Assembly: GCA_016716125.1 (NCBI GenBank)
Contig: JADJWZ010000014.1
Coordinates: 1-64,000, forward strand
Length of the DNA: 64,000 nt
Direction: 5' to 3'
Source: Ignavibacteria bacterium
GTDB taxonomy: Bacteria > Bacteroidota > Ignavibacteria > Tepidaquicellales > Tepidaquicellaceae
The notes under the pieces were generated by a model. It did no database searches and was not told the origin of the DNA. It saw only the letters and a list, made by a program, of their open reading frames with translations. Position numbers and translations under genes: made by a program. This document shows, piece after piece, positions 21,364 through 30,655 of this stretch. The stretch's first letter is position 1. Each line of letters begins with the position of its first letter.

Positions 21364-22377
21364 ATGAATCCTAACGAACCATACCCTGACTTTAACAGCC
21401 AAAAACCGGAAGTAGTAATTAATGAACCTCCTGAGACTTATGAAAAAAAGGGCGCAGGTGTCTGGCTTAATATACTTTTATTCTTTCTCACTTTTTTTAC
21501 AACTACTATCGCAGGTGTTTACTGGCTGAATAAAGATCCATATGATCTTAGCAATTTTTCACTCGGACTTACATATTCTTTTCTGATACTTCTTGTAATT
21601 ACGACTCACGAGTTCGGACATTATTTTGCCGCTAAGATCCATAGAATTCCTGTGACATTGCCGTATTACATTCCCTTTCCGTTTATATTTTTGAATCCGT
21701 TCGGAACAATGGGAGCTGTTATAAAAATGAAGACAAGTCAATACAACAGAAAGGCGTTGTTTGATATCGGAGCTGCCGGACCAATCGCCGGATGGATCAC
21801 TACTTTAATAATACTTCTAATTGGATTTCTGACTCTTCCGTCTATAAATTACATTTTCGAAATTCATCCCGAATACAGAGCTACGGGAATTCCTGTCGGC
21901 GGATTTTCATTTGGTTACAATATTGTATTCTGGACATTTGAAAAACTGTTCGCCTCCTCGCCTGATGTATTTATGCCACCGATGAATGAATTTTATCATT
22001 ATCCGTTTCTGTGTGTCGGATGGTTCGGACTGCTTATCACTTCACTTAATATGATGCCGGTAGGTCAACTTGACGGCGGACACATCTCATACGCTATGTT
22101 CGGCGATAAACATAAATATATCGCTTACGCTACTTTCGGACTGCTGATGTTTTTCGGACTCGCAGGACTTCTTCCTCTTTTTGAAATAAACATTAACTGG
22201 GGTTCGATAAACTGGCTTGTGTGGGCATTGCTGATTTTATTCGTAATAAGAATAGAACATCCGCCGGTTTTCTCTGAATACGAACAGCCGCTTAATGAAA
22301 GAAGAATGCTGATCGGCTGGTTCACATTTTTTATTTTCATTGTATCATTTTGTCCGGTACCCGTTTATGAAGTATGA
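21364..22377 (+). CDS. Site-2 protease-like intramembrane zinc metalloprotease (M50)
   Basis: A 337-residue multi-spanning protein. The zinc motif THEFGHYFAA is near residues 81-90, and the second conserved motif NMMPVGQLDGGH is near 226-237, the M50 pattern in which the Asp completes the metal site. The N-terminal 30 residues are hydrophilic and Pro-rich. No PDZ domain is visible between the two motifs, so this is the compact group resembling plant EGY or Sulfolobus S2P-type enzymes rather than RseP. Such proteases cleave membrane-bound regulators. The stop overlaps the start of the MFS gene (ATGA at 22374-22377), so the two are probably translationally coupled. Confidence 0.88.
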   Translation: MNPNEPYPDFNSQKPEVVINEPPETYEKKGAGVWLNILLFFLTFFTTTIAGVYWLNKDPYDLSNFSLGLTYSFLILLVITTHEFGHYFAAKIHRIPVTLPYYIPFPFIFLNPFGTMGAVIKMKTSQYNRKALFDIGAAGPIAGWITTLIILLIGFLTLPSINYIFEIHPEYRATGIPVGGFSFGYNIVFWTFEKLFASSPDVFMPPMNEFYHYPFLCVGWFGLLITSLNMMPVGQLDGGHISYAMFGDKHKYIAYATFGLLMFFGLAGLLPLFEININWGSINWLVWALLILFVIRIEHPPVFSEYEQPLNERRMLIGWFTFFIFIVSFCPVPVYEV

Positions 22378-23630
22378 TCAGCAGAAATAATCATAATAAT
22401 CGTACTACTCTTTTTATAATATTCCTTACAATTTTTATAGACCTTCTGGGATTCGGGATAATACTTCCGCTGCTGCCGACATTTTCCGTTAATATACTTC
22501 ACATAAACGAACTCACCATCGGACTTGTAGTTGGTATTTTTTCATTAATGCAGTTTTTGTTTACACCGTTCTGGGGTTCGCTTTCTGATAAGTACGGCAG
22601 AAAGCCCGTACTGATCATTAGTCTTGCGGGAAGTGTAATATCAAATCTATTGCTTGCACTGGTATTTTCCGGAGTGTTCATTTCAGCAGTGTTATTTATT
22701 TTTTCAAGAGCGTTTGCCGGGGCTTTTGCGGGAAATATTTCCGCAGCTCAGGCGGTTATCTCAGATGTGACTCCGCCTGAAGAAAGATCGAAAGGGATGG
22801 GACTGATCAGCGCTGCATTCTCGCTCGGTTTTGTTTTTGGTCCGTCAGTCGGCGGAGTGCTTTCGGAAAGTTTTGGTTACGGATTTCCTGTATTTGTTTC
22901 CGCTGCGCTTTCATTGATAGCATTATTAATGAGTATTTTTATTTTTAAAGAAACTCTCCCTCCGGATATACTGAAAAAAAACCGCAGCGCAATAAAAGTT
23001 ATTACTAAAATCAATTTCAAAAAAATTGTTGAATCAGTTGGAAATAAACAATACGGTAAATATATAATCATTTTTTTTATAGCAGTGTTTTCATTTTCAA
23101 ATATTTTCGGGACATATCAGCTTTTCGTGGACAGGAAAGACGGACTTGCATTAAGTCAGGCGGAGATCGGATATATGTTTTCTTTTATGGGAATTGCCGG
23201 CGCAATAGTTCAGTTATTTTTAATAAAGATGATTCAGAAGAAAATCGGTGAAGAGAATACACTTATACTCGGAAATTTTCTGACAATATTCGGTATTGGT
23301 TTAATTGGATTTTCATCTTCAGTCGGATTTCTGGTTGCTGTGACCGCTGTACTTGCAGTAGGTAACGGTTTCAATTATACAACATCGATTAGTCTGCTGT
23401 CACAGAATGTATCGCCTAATGAGCAGGGAACGGTACTTGGTATGAATCAGTCGCTGAGCGCATTTGCAAGATTTCTTGGTCCTATGTGGGGCGGGTTTGC
23501 TTACCAGTATTTTGGATATCAGTATCCGTTTATTACAGGAGGAATAATAATGTTCTTTGCTACTTTCTATACCTACACTGTTCTTAAAAAAAATAAACCT
23601 GATAATTCTTCATTGAACATTCATAGCTGA
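22374..23630 (+). CDS. MFS transporter, TetA-like
   Basis: A 418-residue protein with about twelve hydrophobic segments. It opens with NNRTTLFIIFLTIFIDLLGFGIILPLLP, the beginning of drug:H+ antiporter-1 family members such as TetA. The MFS loop 2-3 motif A is GSLSDKYGRKPVLIISL near residues 69-85, and motif C-like glycines sit in SLGFVFGPSVGG near residue 150. The likely role is proton-driven efflux of a small hydrophobic compound from the cytoplasm; the substrate is not predictable. Start overlaps the site-2 protease stop by four bases. Confidence 0.88.
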   Translation: MISRNNHNNRTTLFIIFLTIFIDLLGFGIILPLLPTFSVNILHINELTIGLVVGIFSLMQFLFTPFWGSLSDKYGRKPVLIISLAGSVISNLLLALVFSGVFISAVLFIFSRAFAGAFAGNISAAQAVISDVTPPEERSKGMGLISAAFSLGFVFGPSVGGVLSESFGYGFPVFVSAALSLIALLMSIFIFKETLPPDILKKNRSAIKVITKINFKKIVESVGNKQYGKYIIIFFIAVFSFSNIFGTYQLFVDRKDGLALSQAEIGYMFSFMGIAGAIVQLFLIKMIQKKIGEENTLILGNFLTIFGIGLIGFSSSVGFLVAVTAVLAVGNGFNYTTSISLLSQNVSPNEQGTVLGMNQSLSAFARFLGPMWGGFAYQYFGYQYPFITGGIIMFFATFYTYTVLKKNKPDNSSLNIHS

Positions 23631-23700
23631 AAGGAAAAAATTTTTTCTATGATTTGATTCAGGAATTTTTAGAAGACACATCGATCTTAATAGAATCCGT

Positions 23701-24441
23701 TCATACAATACCAATAATTCCAAACATTCTTCCGGACAAAGCGCCGTCTCTTCTGTAAGAGTGCAGTAAATCTTTTTCACAAAAAGTACAAAGTCCTGAC
23801 ACTTCTATGGAATCATGCTTTACTCCGGAGTTTATAAGCTGATCATAATTATCTTTCTTAAGATCGAGAAAATATTTTCCGTTTGATTTGTATCTGTATT
23901 TATCATCAAACAGTATACCGACTTCCTCACCTACTTCATAATGATCACTGCAGATACCGGGTCCGATAAATGCCGTTAAATTCGCCGGATTGACTTCGAA
24001 TTTATTAATGAGTTCGCTGATTGTCTTAGTAAGGATTTTTTTATAAGTGCCTTTCCAGCCTGAATGAACGCCGGCAATTACTTTTGAAACAGGATCATAC
24101 AAGAAAATCGGAATACAGTCAGCTACTCCGACTGCAATAAAGTTATTTTTTTTATCGGTAAATATGGCGTCACATCCGTCTATATGACACGGATGCGGAG
24201 AATAATTCACAATCGAAGAGTGGATCTGTTTCTGAAAAGTTATTCTGCTTTCATCAATTCCGAGCCGGGTGAAAAATAAATTTCTGTTAGCTGAAACATT
24301 ATCCGGATCATCTCCTACTGCTTTACTTAAATTAAGACAATACGGTTCGGGGGAAACGCCCCCGGGCTTTGTACTGAACCCGAAAATTATTTCAGGAAAA
24401 TTTTCAAAAATTTCAGAACGTATTATTATTAAATCTGACAA
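23701..24441 (-). CDS. pgeF: YfiH/LACC1-family purine nucleoside phosphorylase (former polyphenol oxidase)
   Basis: A 246-residue cytoplasmic enzyme of the DUF152/YfiH family. Recent work on the family shows adenosine/inosine phosphorylase activity, and PgeF edits D-amino-acid errors during peptidoglycan precursor synthesis. Diagnostic blocks are FQKQIHSSIV (His ligand), VGVADCIPIFLYDP (Cys), VHSGWKGTYKKIL (His) and the C-terminal LCTFCEKDLLHSYRRDG. GFSTKPGGVSPEPYCLNLS at the N-terminus is also typical. It follows the 24464-25930 hypothetical gene after 22 bases on the same strand, so they may share a transcript. Confidence 0.9.
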   Translation of the reverse strand: MSDLIIIRSEIFENFPEIIFGFSTKPGGVSPEPYCLNLSKAVGDDPDNVSANRNLFFTRLGIDESRITFQKQIHSSIVNYSPHPCHIDGCDAIFTDKKNNFIAVGVADCIPIFLYDPVSKVIAGVHSGWKGTYKKILTKTISELINKFEVNPANLTAFIGPGICSDHYEVGEEVGILFDDKYRYKSNGKYFLDLKKDNYDQLINSGVKHDSIEVSGLCTFCEKDLLHSYRRDGALSGRMFGIIGIV

Positions 24442-24463
24442 ATATTTTTATTTATATATAAGA

Positions 24464-25930
24464 TTATACAAGCATCATAGCAAGAGCTTTAACAACGGGT
24501 ATCAGCGGAGTAGCGATCTCCCCTACATTTTTTACAATCCCGCTGACCTTTTCAGTAAATGATTTTGCTTTATCGAGAAACTTCACGCCTTTTTCTTTTG
24601 ACTCTACTAGTTCTTTTCCTTCGGTTTCAATTTCTTTTTTCACCGATTCGTCAAGCGGAACAGATTTCATTAACTCAAGAAGATCTTTAATGCTTTCCCG
24701 TGTTTTGTTTTCAATTTTCTGTACTACCTGAACATTCTGCTCGACAGTATTATTTATATCCTGAATATTGTTAAAAGTTACTCCGGCTGGTTTGAGCATA
24801 TTGAATAATTCTTCCTGCTGCTGCTTCACTTTGTTTTCAAGTTCAGAAATTTTTTGTTTCTGCTCTCTGTCCTTTATACATGCAGATATGTACTGATCTA
24901 TTGTAAATTCATTCTGACTTATAAATTCCTGTAAAGTTACCGCCTGCGGAATATTGGACTTCAGTAAAAATACTGTAGCTTTGGTCCATGCTGTTCTTGT
25001 ATTCTCAAAACACTCAAGCGCTTCTTCCCATTTTTCAAATTCCTGAAACTCATGACCTTTAGCAATATTACGGAACCCGAAGTTATAAAAATAATTACCC
25101 TCATAAAAATTTATTGCAGAGTCTATATTGGATGTGCTTTCATCAGTCTGATCCGCTTCTGCTGCTTTATATTCTTCAGTAATCTGTTTTAATAAATCAA
25201 GAAGCTTATCATAATTTTCTACAGCGAGTTTAAAATTTTTAGATCTGAAATAATATTGAGCGTTGGATAAATACAGTATGTTCGTACACTCCCTGCAGAT
25301 GAATTCCGTTTTAATTTTCATATAATTCATTTCATCGGAATTCTCGCGGTTCAGTTTGTTTATAGTATCTTCAAATCCTATTTTTGCCATCTGATAATTT
25401 TTTCGGGCATCAATCAGATCCCCCGTAATAAATTTTTCAAGCCCTTCTGACATATGTTTGTAATTTTTTGAATTTTCCGATAGAATTACAAAATAGCTGT
25501 CTCTGGTTTTGTTGAATAATTCTTTAAATATTTTTTCACTTTCGGAAAAAAACTGATTTGCCAGTCCGGGATTTCGGTTGGAGTAATGAAAAATACCGGT
25601 TGTAAAATTATTTGCAGCTTCAAATTTCAGTTTAAAATTTTCAACAGCAAGGATATTTTCATTCAGCGAGGTTTTTATTTCAGCATCAGTGCATTCGTCA
25701 GATAAAATTTTAAGGATAGGAAGTGTCAAAGCACATGTTTGCAATCCTGCGGATATGAACCCATATGCGCCGTTAAAATTCTGATTATCGGTCTCGTTTA
25801 ATGATGTATTATAAGAACCGGAAAGATATTCAAGAATAAGATCATAATTCTGCGGAAAAGTTTCAATATTCCTAAGGTTAGCGGCAGCTGATTGTATTTC
25901 CTGAAAAGTGATACTCTTATTTTCATCCAT
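24464..25930 (-). CDS. Hypothetical helical, TPR-like cytoplasmic protein
   Basis: Not recognised as a named family. The 488 residues are predicted almost entirely helical. Segments such as SNAQYYFRSKNFKLAVENYDKLLDLL and FQEFEKWEEALECFENTRTAW look like degenerate tetratricopeptide helices. A coiled-coil stretch lies near residue 355 (KDREQKQKISELENKVKQQQEELFN is heptad-like), and a hydrophobic, Gly/Pro-containing tail ends PLIPVVKALAMMLV. Two CxxC-like spots (EFICRECTNIL) near residue 205 are too sparse to call a zinc site. No signal peptide. A scaffold or chaperone-like role is possible but unsupported. It sits immediately upstream of pgeF. Confidence 0.7.
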   Translation of the reverse strand: MDENKSITFQEIQSAAANLRNIETFPQNYDLILEYLSGSYNTSLNETDNQNFNGAYGFISAGLQTCALTLPILKILSDECTDAEIKTSLNENILAVENFKLKFEAANNFTTGIFHYSNRNPGLANQFFSESEKIFKELFNKTRDSYFVILSENSKNYKHMSEGLEKFITGDLIDARKNYQMAKIGFEDTINKLNRENSDEMNYMKIKTEFICRECTNILYLSNAQYYFRSKNFKLAVENYDKLLDLLKQITEEYKAAEADQTDESTSNIDSAINFYEGNYFYNFGFRNIAKGHEFQEFEKWEEALECFENTRTAWTKATVFLLKSNIPQAVTLQEFISQNEFTIDQYISACIKDREQKQKISELENKVKQQQEELFNMLKPAGVTFNNIQDINNTVEQNVQVVQKIENKTRESIKDLLELMKSVPLDESVKKEIETEGKELVESKEKGVKFLDKAKSFTEKVSGIVKNVGEIATPLIPVVKALAMMLV

Positions 25931-26049
25931 TTAAGTAAAAGTTTGTTTGTATAAAATAAAAAATACGGAAGTAAATTAATATATAACAATTGGCGGGGTT
26001 TGAAGTGAGTAAAGATTTGGAATATACTGTCGGATTTGGCAGCCGGTAC

Positions 26050-26113
26050 AAAACCTGACAGGTTTTATTTGACTTCAGATTCTGTATCCGGATTTTAGAA
26101 ACCTGGCAGGTTT
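26050..26113. repeat. Pair of AAACCTGNCAGGTTT palindromes
   Basis: AAAACCTGACAGGTTTT (26050-26066) and AAACCTGGCAGGTTT (26099-26113) are perfect odd-centred inverted repeats with centres 48 bp apart, in the 248-base gap between two minus-strand genes. A damaged copy, AAACCTGACAGGT, lies at 1580-1592 at the start of the helicase gene. Confidence 0.85.
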
Positions 26114-26178
26114 AGCGCCCATAGTCCGCACCGGAATCTAATGCCTGATCTCCATTTTAAAATCTATATTTTCTTCAC

Positions 26179-27525
26179 TTACTTATCTCCATTTCTGTTC
26201 TCCAGTATTTTCAAAAATGATTTTCCTCTCAGTTCATCTTCCGAAATTCCTGTCTTTAAAATTTCTTCTTCAGTTACCGCACCGCAGTTATAAGCTCTGA
26301 GAAAATAATTCAAAAGTCCCTGACCTGTCGCTGCATCGTCAAAAATATCCCCGACAAGTGTGGCTTGCGCAGCTTTATCTATGAAATTACTCAGTCTGTC
26401 AGACGCTTGTCCGAGCCCTTCCAGAAAAAAATCATAAACCGCTGCATATCTCACCGGTATCTGCGCCGGATGAAGATCCCACCCCTGATAAAACCCGTTT
26501 TTCAAAGAATGTTTTATATCATCAAAAGAAATCTTCCAAGCCCTGTAAATGCCCGCTCTGTTTTCACGCTGCTCGATTTCACTTAATACTTCTCCCTTAT
26601 GTACCGTAACCGGCATCACATTCGTCGCTCCGTCTGAAAGCCATATTCCGGTTCCTGCAAGAGTAACTTTCATCATATGTCTTGCAAAATCACATACCGG
26701 ATGCTGCATATTCTGATACTTTGCAGTGATATCGCATAAAGCTGTATAATCATATACTCCGAAATGAACAGCAATGCATCTGCCATCCGCTTCTTTTACA
26801 AGCGGAAGAAGATTAGCGTTTCCATTCAGATCAAAAATTGACTGAGTGGTTTCTATCATCAGCTCAATTTTCAGACTCCCGTCTTTTAGTCCGAGTTTTT
26901 TTTCAAGCTCTTTAAGAATTTTTACCATTGCAGAAACCTGATTCTTATTTAAAACCTTAGGAAGTGTTATTACAAAATTTTCAGGAAGTTTACCTGATGA
27001 CCCTTCCGTCAATTTTGTGATAAAAATATCCATCGTTCTGATTGACCGCTTCATCATCTCGTCTGAAAAAGTTTTTATCCTTATCCCCATAAACGGCGAC
27101 AGTAAATTTTCATTCATTGCAGTTACAACTTCACCTGCAGCAAAGTCAGCTGTTTTATCTTCTTCCTCATCAGATCTGATCCCGAATCCGTCTTCAAAAT
27201 CTATACGAAAATCTTCAACTGCTTCATTTTGAAGTTTACTTAATACTTTAGCATGGATCATTTTTTTATAATTATCATCACCCTCGATTCCCATAGACTC
27301 AGTAAATTCAACAGGATCTGATCCGTAATCCTGCATTGATTTGAGCGCAAGCTCCCCTATTTTTTTGATCGTTCCCGAATTGAACAGCTGCGCTCCGCCG
27401 TAAACGGTCTGCACCGGTTGTCTTTCAGGTGAATCTCCCGGATAATATTTTTTTATTTCAGAATTTCCTGTGGAAATTTCAGAACAGACTTCCGTTAAAA
27501 AATCTTCGTTAATGCTTGTATTCAT
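26179..27525 (-). CDS. DUF6986 / HpcH-HpaI aldolase-citrate lyase-like protein
   Basis: The 448-residue product resembles the family formerly annotated as phosphoenolpyruvate kinase and now DUF6986, related to the HpcH/HpaI aldolase and citrate lyase beta TIM barrel. Supporting stretches are VEDFRIDFEDGFGIRSDEEED, which supplies barrel acidic residues, IELMIETTQSIF (the metal-binding Glu strand of these barrels), CIAVHFGVYDYTALCDI, and GWDLHPAQIPVRYAAVY near the C-terminus. The reaction is not established; by family it would be a Mg-dependent C-C lyase acting on a 2-keto or acyl-CoA-like substrate. It is 22 bases downstream of mnmG on the same strand, so probably read from the same transcript. 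Confidence 0.78.
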   Translation of the reverse strand: MNTSINEDFLTEVCSEISTGNSEIKKYYPGDSPERQPVQTVYGGAQLFNSGTIKKIGELALKSMQDYGSDPVEFTESMGIEGDDNYKKMIHAKVLSKLQNEAVEDFRIDFEDGFGIRSDEEEDKTADFAAGEVVTAMNENLLSPFMGIRIKTFSDEMMKRSIRTMDIFITKLTEGSSGKLPENFVITLPKVLNKNQVSAMVKILKELEKKLGLKDGSLKIELMIETTQSIFDLNGNANLLPLVKEADGRCIAVHFGVYDYTALCDITAKYQNMQHPVCDFARHMMKVTLAGTGIWLSDGATNVMPVTVHKGEVLSEIEQRENRAGIYRAWKISFDDIKHSLKNGFYQGWDLHPAQIPVRYAAVYDFFLEGLGQASDRLSNFIDKAAQATLVGDIFDDAATGQGLLNYFLRAYNCGAVTEEEILKTGISEDELRGKSFLKILENRNGDK

Positions 27526-27547
27526 TTTTATATAATTGATAAAATTT

Positions 27548-29452
27548 TTAACCCCGAATGTAAATCATTACAGCTGAAATATCAGATGGACGAACTCCGG
27601 AAATTCTCATCGCCTGCCCGATAGAATTTGGTTTAATTTTTTTAAGCTTTTCAAGCGCCTCGGTCGAAAGTGATTTTACTTTCTCAAATTTAAAATCATC
27701 AGGAATTCTGATTGACTCATTCCTAATGAAATTATTTATTTGTTCATCCTGTCTTTCAATGTATCCTTTATATTTAATCTCAATTTCTATCTGATTTGAA
27801 GCTTCATCATTTTCCCTTAATTTTCTTATCAGATCATTGTCATTAAAAGTATCAAGCGAAAGTATATCCTTTATGTTAATTTCATTCCGCTTTATAATAT
27901 TATTTAAGAATTCATTCTGAGTTAATTCACTTGAATTTTTTCCGGACAGGGTTTCATTTATTGATTTCGGACTGATCGTGTTTTTTGTAAAATATTGTAG
28001 TCCATCAGATATAAGTGCTGTTTTATCAACGAGATAGTCCATTGTTTCCTGTGCAACAAGTCCAAATTTATAACCATATTTCATTAGTCTTCTGTCTGCA
28101 TTATCCTGTCTCAGCACAAGTCTGTATTCAGCGCAGGATGTAAACATTCTGTAAGGTTCGTCAGGACATTTATTTACCAGATCATCGATCATAACTCCGA
28201 TATATGCTTCACTTCTTTTTAATATAAACGGATCTGAATTTTTAATTTTCAGTGCTGAATTAATGCCTGCCATCAGACCTTGTGCGGCAGCTTCTTCATA
28301 GCCTGAAGTACCGTTGATCTGACCGGCCGTATAAAGCCCGGAAACAAGCTTTGTTTCCAAAGTCAGATTTATCTGATGAGTCGGAAAGAAATCATACTCA
28401 ACCGCATATCCCTGCTTTACAATTTTCACATTTTCCAGTCCCGGAATTGTCCTTGCGGCTTTTTCCTGAACATCCAGGGGAAGACTTGTAGAAAATCCGT
28501 TCATATATATGGTTTCACCATCAAGTGTTTCCGGTTCAAGAAAGATCTGATGCCTCGGCTTATCTGAAAATCTTGAAATTTTATCTTCAATCGAAGGACA
28601 GTATCTCGGTCCGACTCCCTTAATTCTGCCGGTAAACATGGGGGAATCTTCAAAACCTGTTCTTAATATTTCATGTGTCAGTTCATTGGTGTGTGTAAGG
28701 TAGCAATCTATCTGTGGATGGAAAGGAAAATTCTTATATTTTATATGGGAAAAAGGTTTAGGGTTAATGTCACCTTTTTGAACATCCGTAACTGAAAAAT
28801 CAATAGTTTGCTTTAATAATCTCGGCGGTGTTCCTGTTTTAAGTCTCCCGGTTTCGAAACCCAAATTTTTCATACATTCAGAAAGTCCTGTAGCTGATTT
28901 TTCTCCCAGTCTGCCGCCTTCAATATTCGACTTTCCGGTATGCATAATTGCATTAAGAAAGGTACCGGAAGTTATGATTACTGAATTGCATCTAATTTTT
29001 ATGCCGTTTTCTGTCTTTATTCCATTTATTACATATTTATATCCATTATCTTTTAAGTCAGCAATTGAAACCGTCAGTTCCTTTACCATATCCTGAATGA
29101 TTTCGATATTTTCCTGTGATTGAATAATTTGGATAGCTTCCTTAGAATAAAGATCTTTATCAGACTGACATCTCGGAGACCAGATTGCAGGTCCTTTGGA
29201 AGTATTCAGCATTTTGAACTGGATTCCGGTTTTATCTGCAAGCTGACCCATAATTCCGCCAAGTGCGTCAATTTCTCTGACTAAATGTCCTTTTGCAGTT
29301 CCGCCGATAGCCGGATTACAGCTCATTCTGCCGATTGCATTTACATCCATTGTTACCAATCCAACTTTCAAACCCATTCTGGAAGCTGCATAAGACGCTT
29401 CAATTCCTGCATGACCTGCGCCAATTACAATTATATCAAATATTTTTTCCAT
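27548..29452 (-). CDS. mnmG: tRNA U34 carboxymethylaminomethyl-modification enzyme MnmG (GidA)
   Basis: With MnmE, this FAD enzyme installs the cmnm5 group on U34 of certain tRNAs. At 634 residues it has the usual length. The N-terminal FAD motif is IVIGAGHAGIEASYAASRMG. Family-specific blocks follow: MSCNPAIGGTAKGHLVREID, MLNTSKGPAIWSPRCQSDK, TGRLKTGTPPRL, FTGRIKGVGPRYCPSIEDK and the C-terminal RISGVRPSDISAVMIYI. The start ATG is at 29452 and faces the 1.2 kb gene-free AT-rich segment. In many bacteria gidA adjoins the replication origin, so the position is informative. Confidence 0.96.
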   Translation of the reverse strand: MEKIFDIIVIGAGHAGIEASYAASRMGLKVGLVTMDVNAIGRMSCNPAIGGTAKGHLVREIDALGGIMGQLADKTGIQFKMLNTSKGPAIWSPRCQSDKDLYSKEAIQIIQSQENIEIIQDMVKELTVSIADLKDNGYKYVINGIKTENGIKIRCNSVIITSGTFLNAIMHTGKSNIEGGRLGEKSATGLSECMKNLGFETGRLKTGTPPRLLKQTIDFSVTDVQKGDINPKPFSHIKYKNFPFHPQIDCYLTHTNELTHEILRTGFEDSPMFTGRIKGVGPRYCPSIEDKISRFSDKPRHQIFLEPETLDGETIYMNGFSTSLPLDVQEKAARTIPGLENVKIVKQGYAVEYDFFPTHQINLTLETKLVSGLYTAGQINGTSGYEEAAAQGLMAGINSALKIKNSDPFILKRSEAYIGVMIDDLVNKCPDEPYRMFTSCAEYRLVLRQDNADRRLMKYGYKFGLVAQETMDYLVDKTALISDGLQYFTKNTISPKSINETLSGKNSSELTQNEFLNNIIKRNEINIKDILSLDTFNDNDLIRKLRENDEASNQIEIEIKYKGYIERQDEQINNFIRNESIRIPDDFKFEKVKSLSTEALEKLKKIKPNSIGQAMRISGVRPSDISAVMIYIRG

Positions 29453-30655
29453 TGAAAATTTATAGGTGCTAATTTATTTAAATTTATGCTAATTTTCTAT
29501 GCATAGATAATTATTTTTTTATTAAATTAGATTGTTACTAATTATTTAAAAATTTGTGAAAAACTTTAAGGCTAAACCACTTTATCTTCAAATTCTATCT
29601 TTCTAAGTTGCTATCTATTTGTTATTTCAAGTTTTTTAAAATGTTTCTCGAGAAACATATAAAAAATTTAATTCAGAAATGCTTTATGATCATTGTTAGA
29701 AAATTGTTTATAACTTTGTTAAAAATTATATTCATTAATAATCACAAAAACTGAATGTTTATTTTCAATACGTGTTTATAAATCTGATCCTTTGCAAAAT
29801 TCCTTTCCTCATGAACCATTTACTTATTAATATATTTACAAATTGCATCTGGATAGAACTGTGAATTTATTATACAAATAAAACAGGTATGACATTCAAA
29901 ATCAAAATTTCATATTGGAAATTCTCATTAATGCTGCAACTTTAATCCCCACCGTTTTCAAAGGGAATCCTGACAAGATGAAAATGTTCTTAGGATTTTT
30001 TCCGGTTAAACTTTTCGCGCATATATAGAATTAATTAATACATTATCTTAAGAATGCAATTCTATAGAAATCAAAATTTGAATTAAATATAATCATTTAT
30101 AAAAAGTTCACAGCATTGGATTCTTAAGTGATATATAATAAAATTATACATTTTAACAGTGGATATGCCGGCTCTGCAGTTTTCAGTACAGTCACAAATT
30201 TTATAAACTGAAATCTTAATTAAATAGAATTTTTATAAACTGAATTATGAAGAATTACTAAAATTAAATACCTAACTTTCGTTTCCTATGCATTCTTCTC
30301 TTCAAATCTGTTTATAAATTAATTATTATTTAAAAAAATGCTTAATTCACTCTTAAATAAATATTACTGTTTAAACAATATGAACTAAATTAACCTTCTA
30401 ATTGGAACTATTTTAATCATTCAATGAGTATAAGTTGTCATAGGTTTCACAGTAAAAATTAGTACTGCTTTATAGTTTATTTATCGCACTGATCTAATCT
30501 GAACTTAGACAATAAATTTAATTTCAAAAATTTTTCACAATAAAAAAACTAATTAAGCTAATAATATTTTATCTGTTTTATAAGAAGGAATAATTTTTAT
30601 GTTTAATAAAATTTTTAATTTGAGTTAATTGAAAAAATTCTCTTTACGGTAAACC
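29453..30655. other. Gene-free AT-rich segment next to mnmG: candidate chromosomal replication origin
   Basis: No credible gene is present across 1.2 kb. The divergent neighbours are mnmG (minus) and a T9SS cargo gene (plus). The sequence is markedly AT-rich. It holds a perfect parS-like palindrome at 29641-29658. The 8-mer GTTTATAA occurs five times on the two strands: within TGTTTATAA at 29705-29713, 29773-29781 and 30309-30317, and as TTATAAAC at 30201-30208 and 30233-30240. TTATAAACA differs from the DnaA-box form TTATACACA at one position. A direct repeat TTTTATAAACTGAA flanks the last two. No exact TTATCCACA box and no dnaA gene is seen in the window. Gene orientation and G/C strand asymmetry change around here. 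Origin function is inference. Confidence 0.5.
29641..29658. promoter_or_regulatory. parS-like ParB-binding site
   Basis: ATGTTTCTCGAGAAACAT is a perfect 18-bp palindrome. Its 16-bp core TGTTTCTCGAGAAACA matches the conserved parS form TGTTTC-NNNN-GAAACA recognised by chromosomal ParB proteins. It lies 190 bases upstream of mnmG. No parA or parB gene is in the window. Confidence 0.7.

Noticed and set aside
29453..30655. Isolated TCACA-type (TTTTTCACA) DnaA boxes
   Set aside because: Their number is about what base composition predicts. Only the GTTTATAA motif looked enriched.
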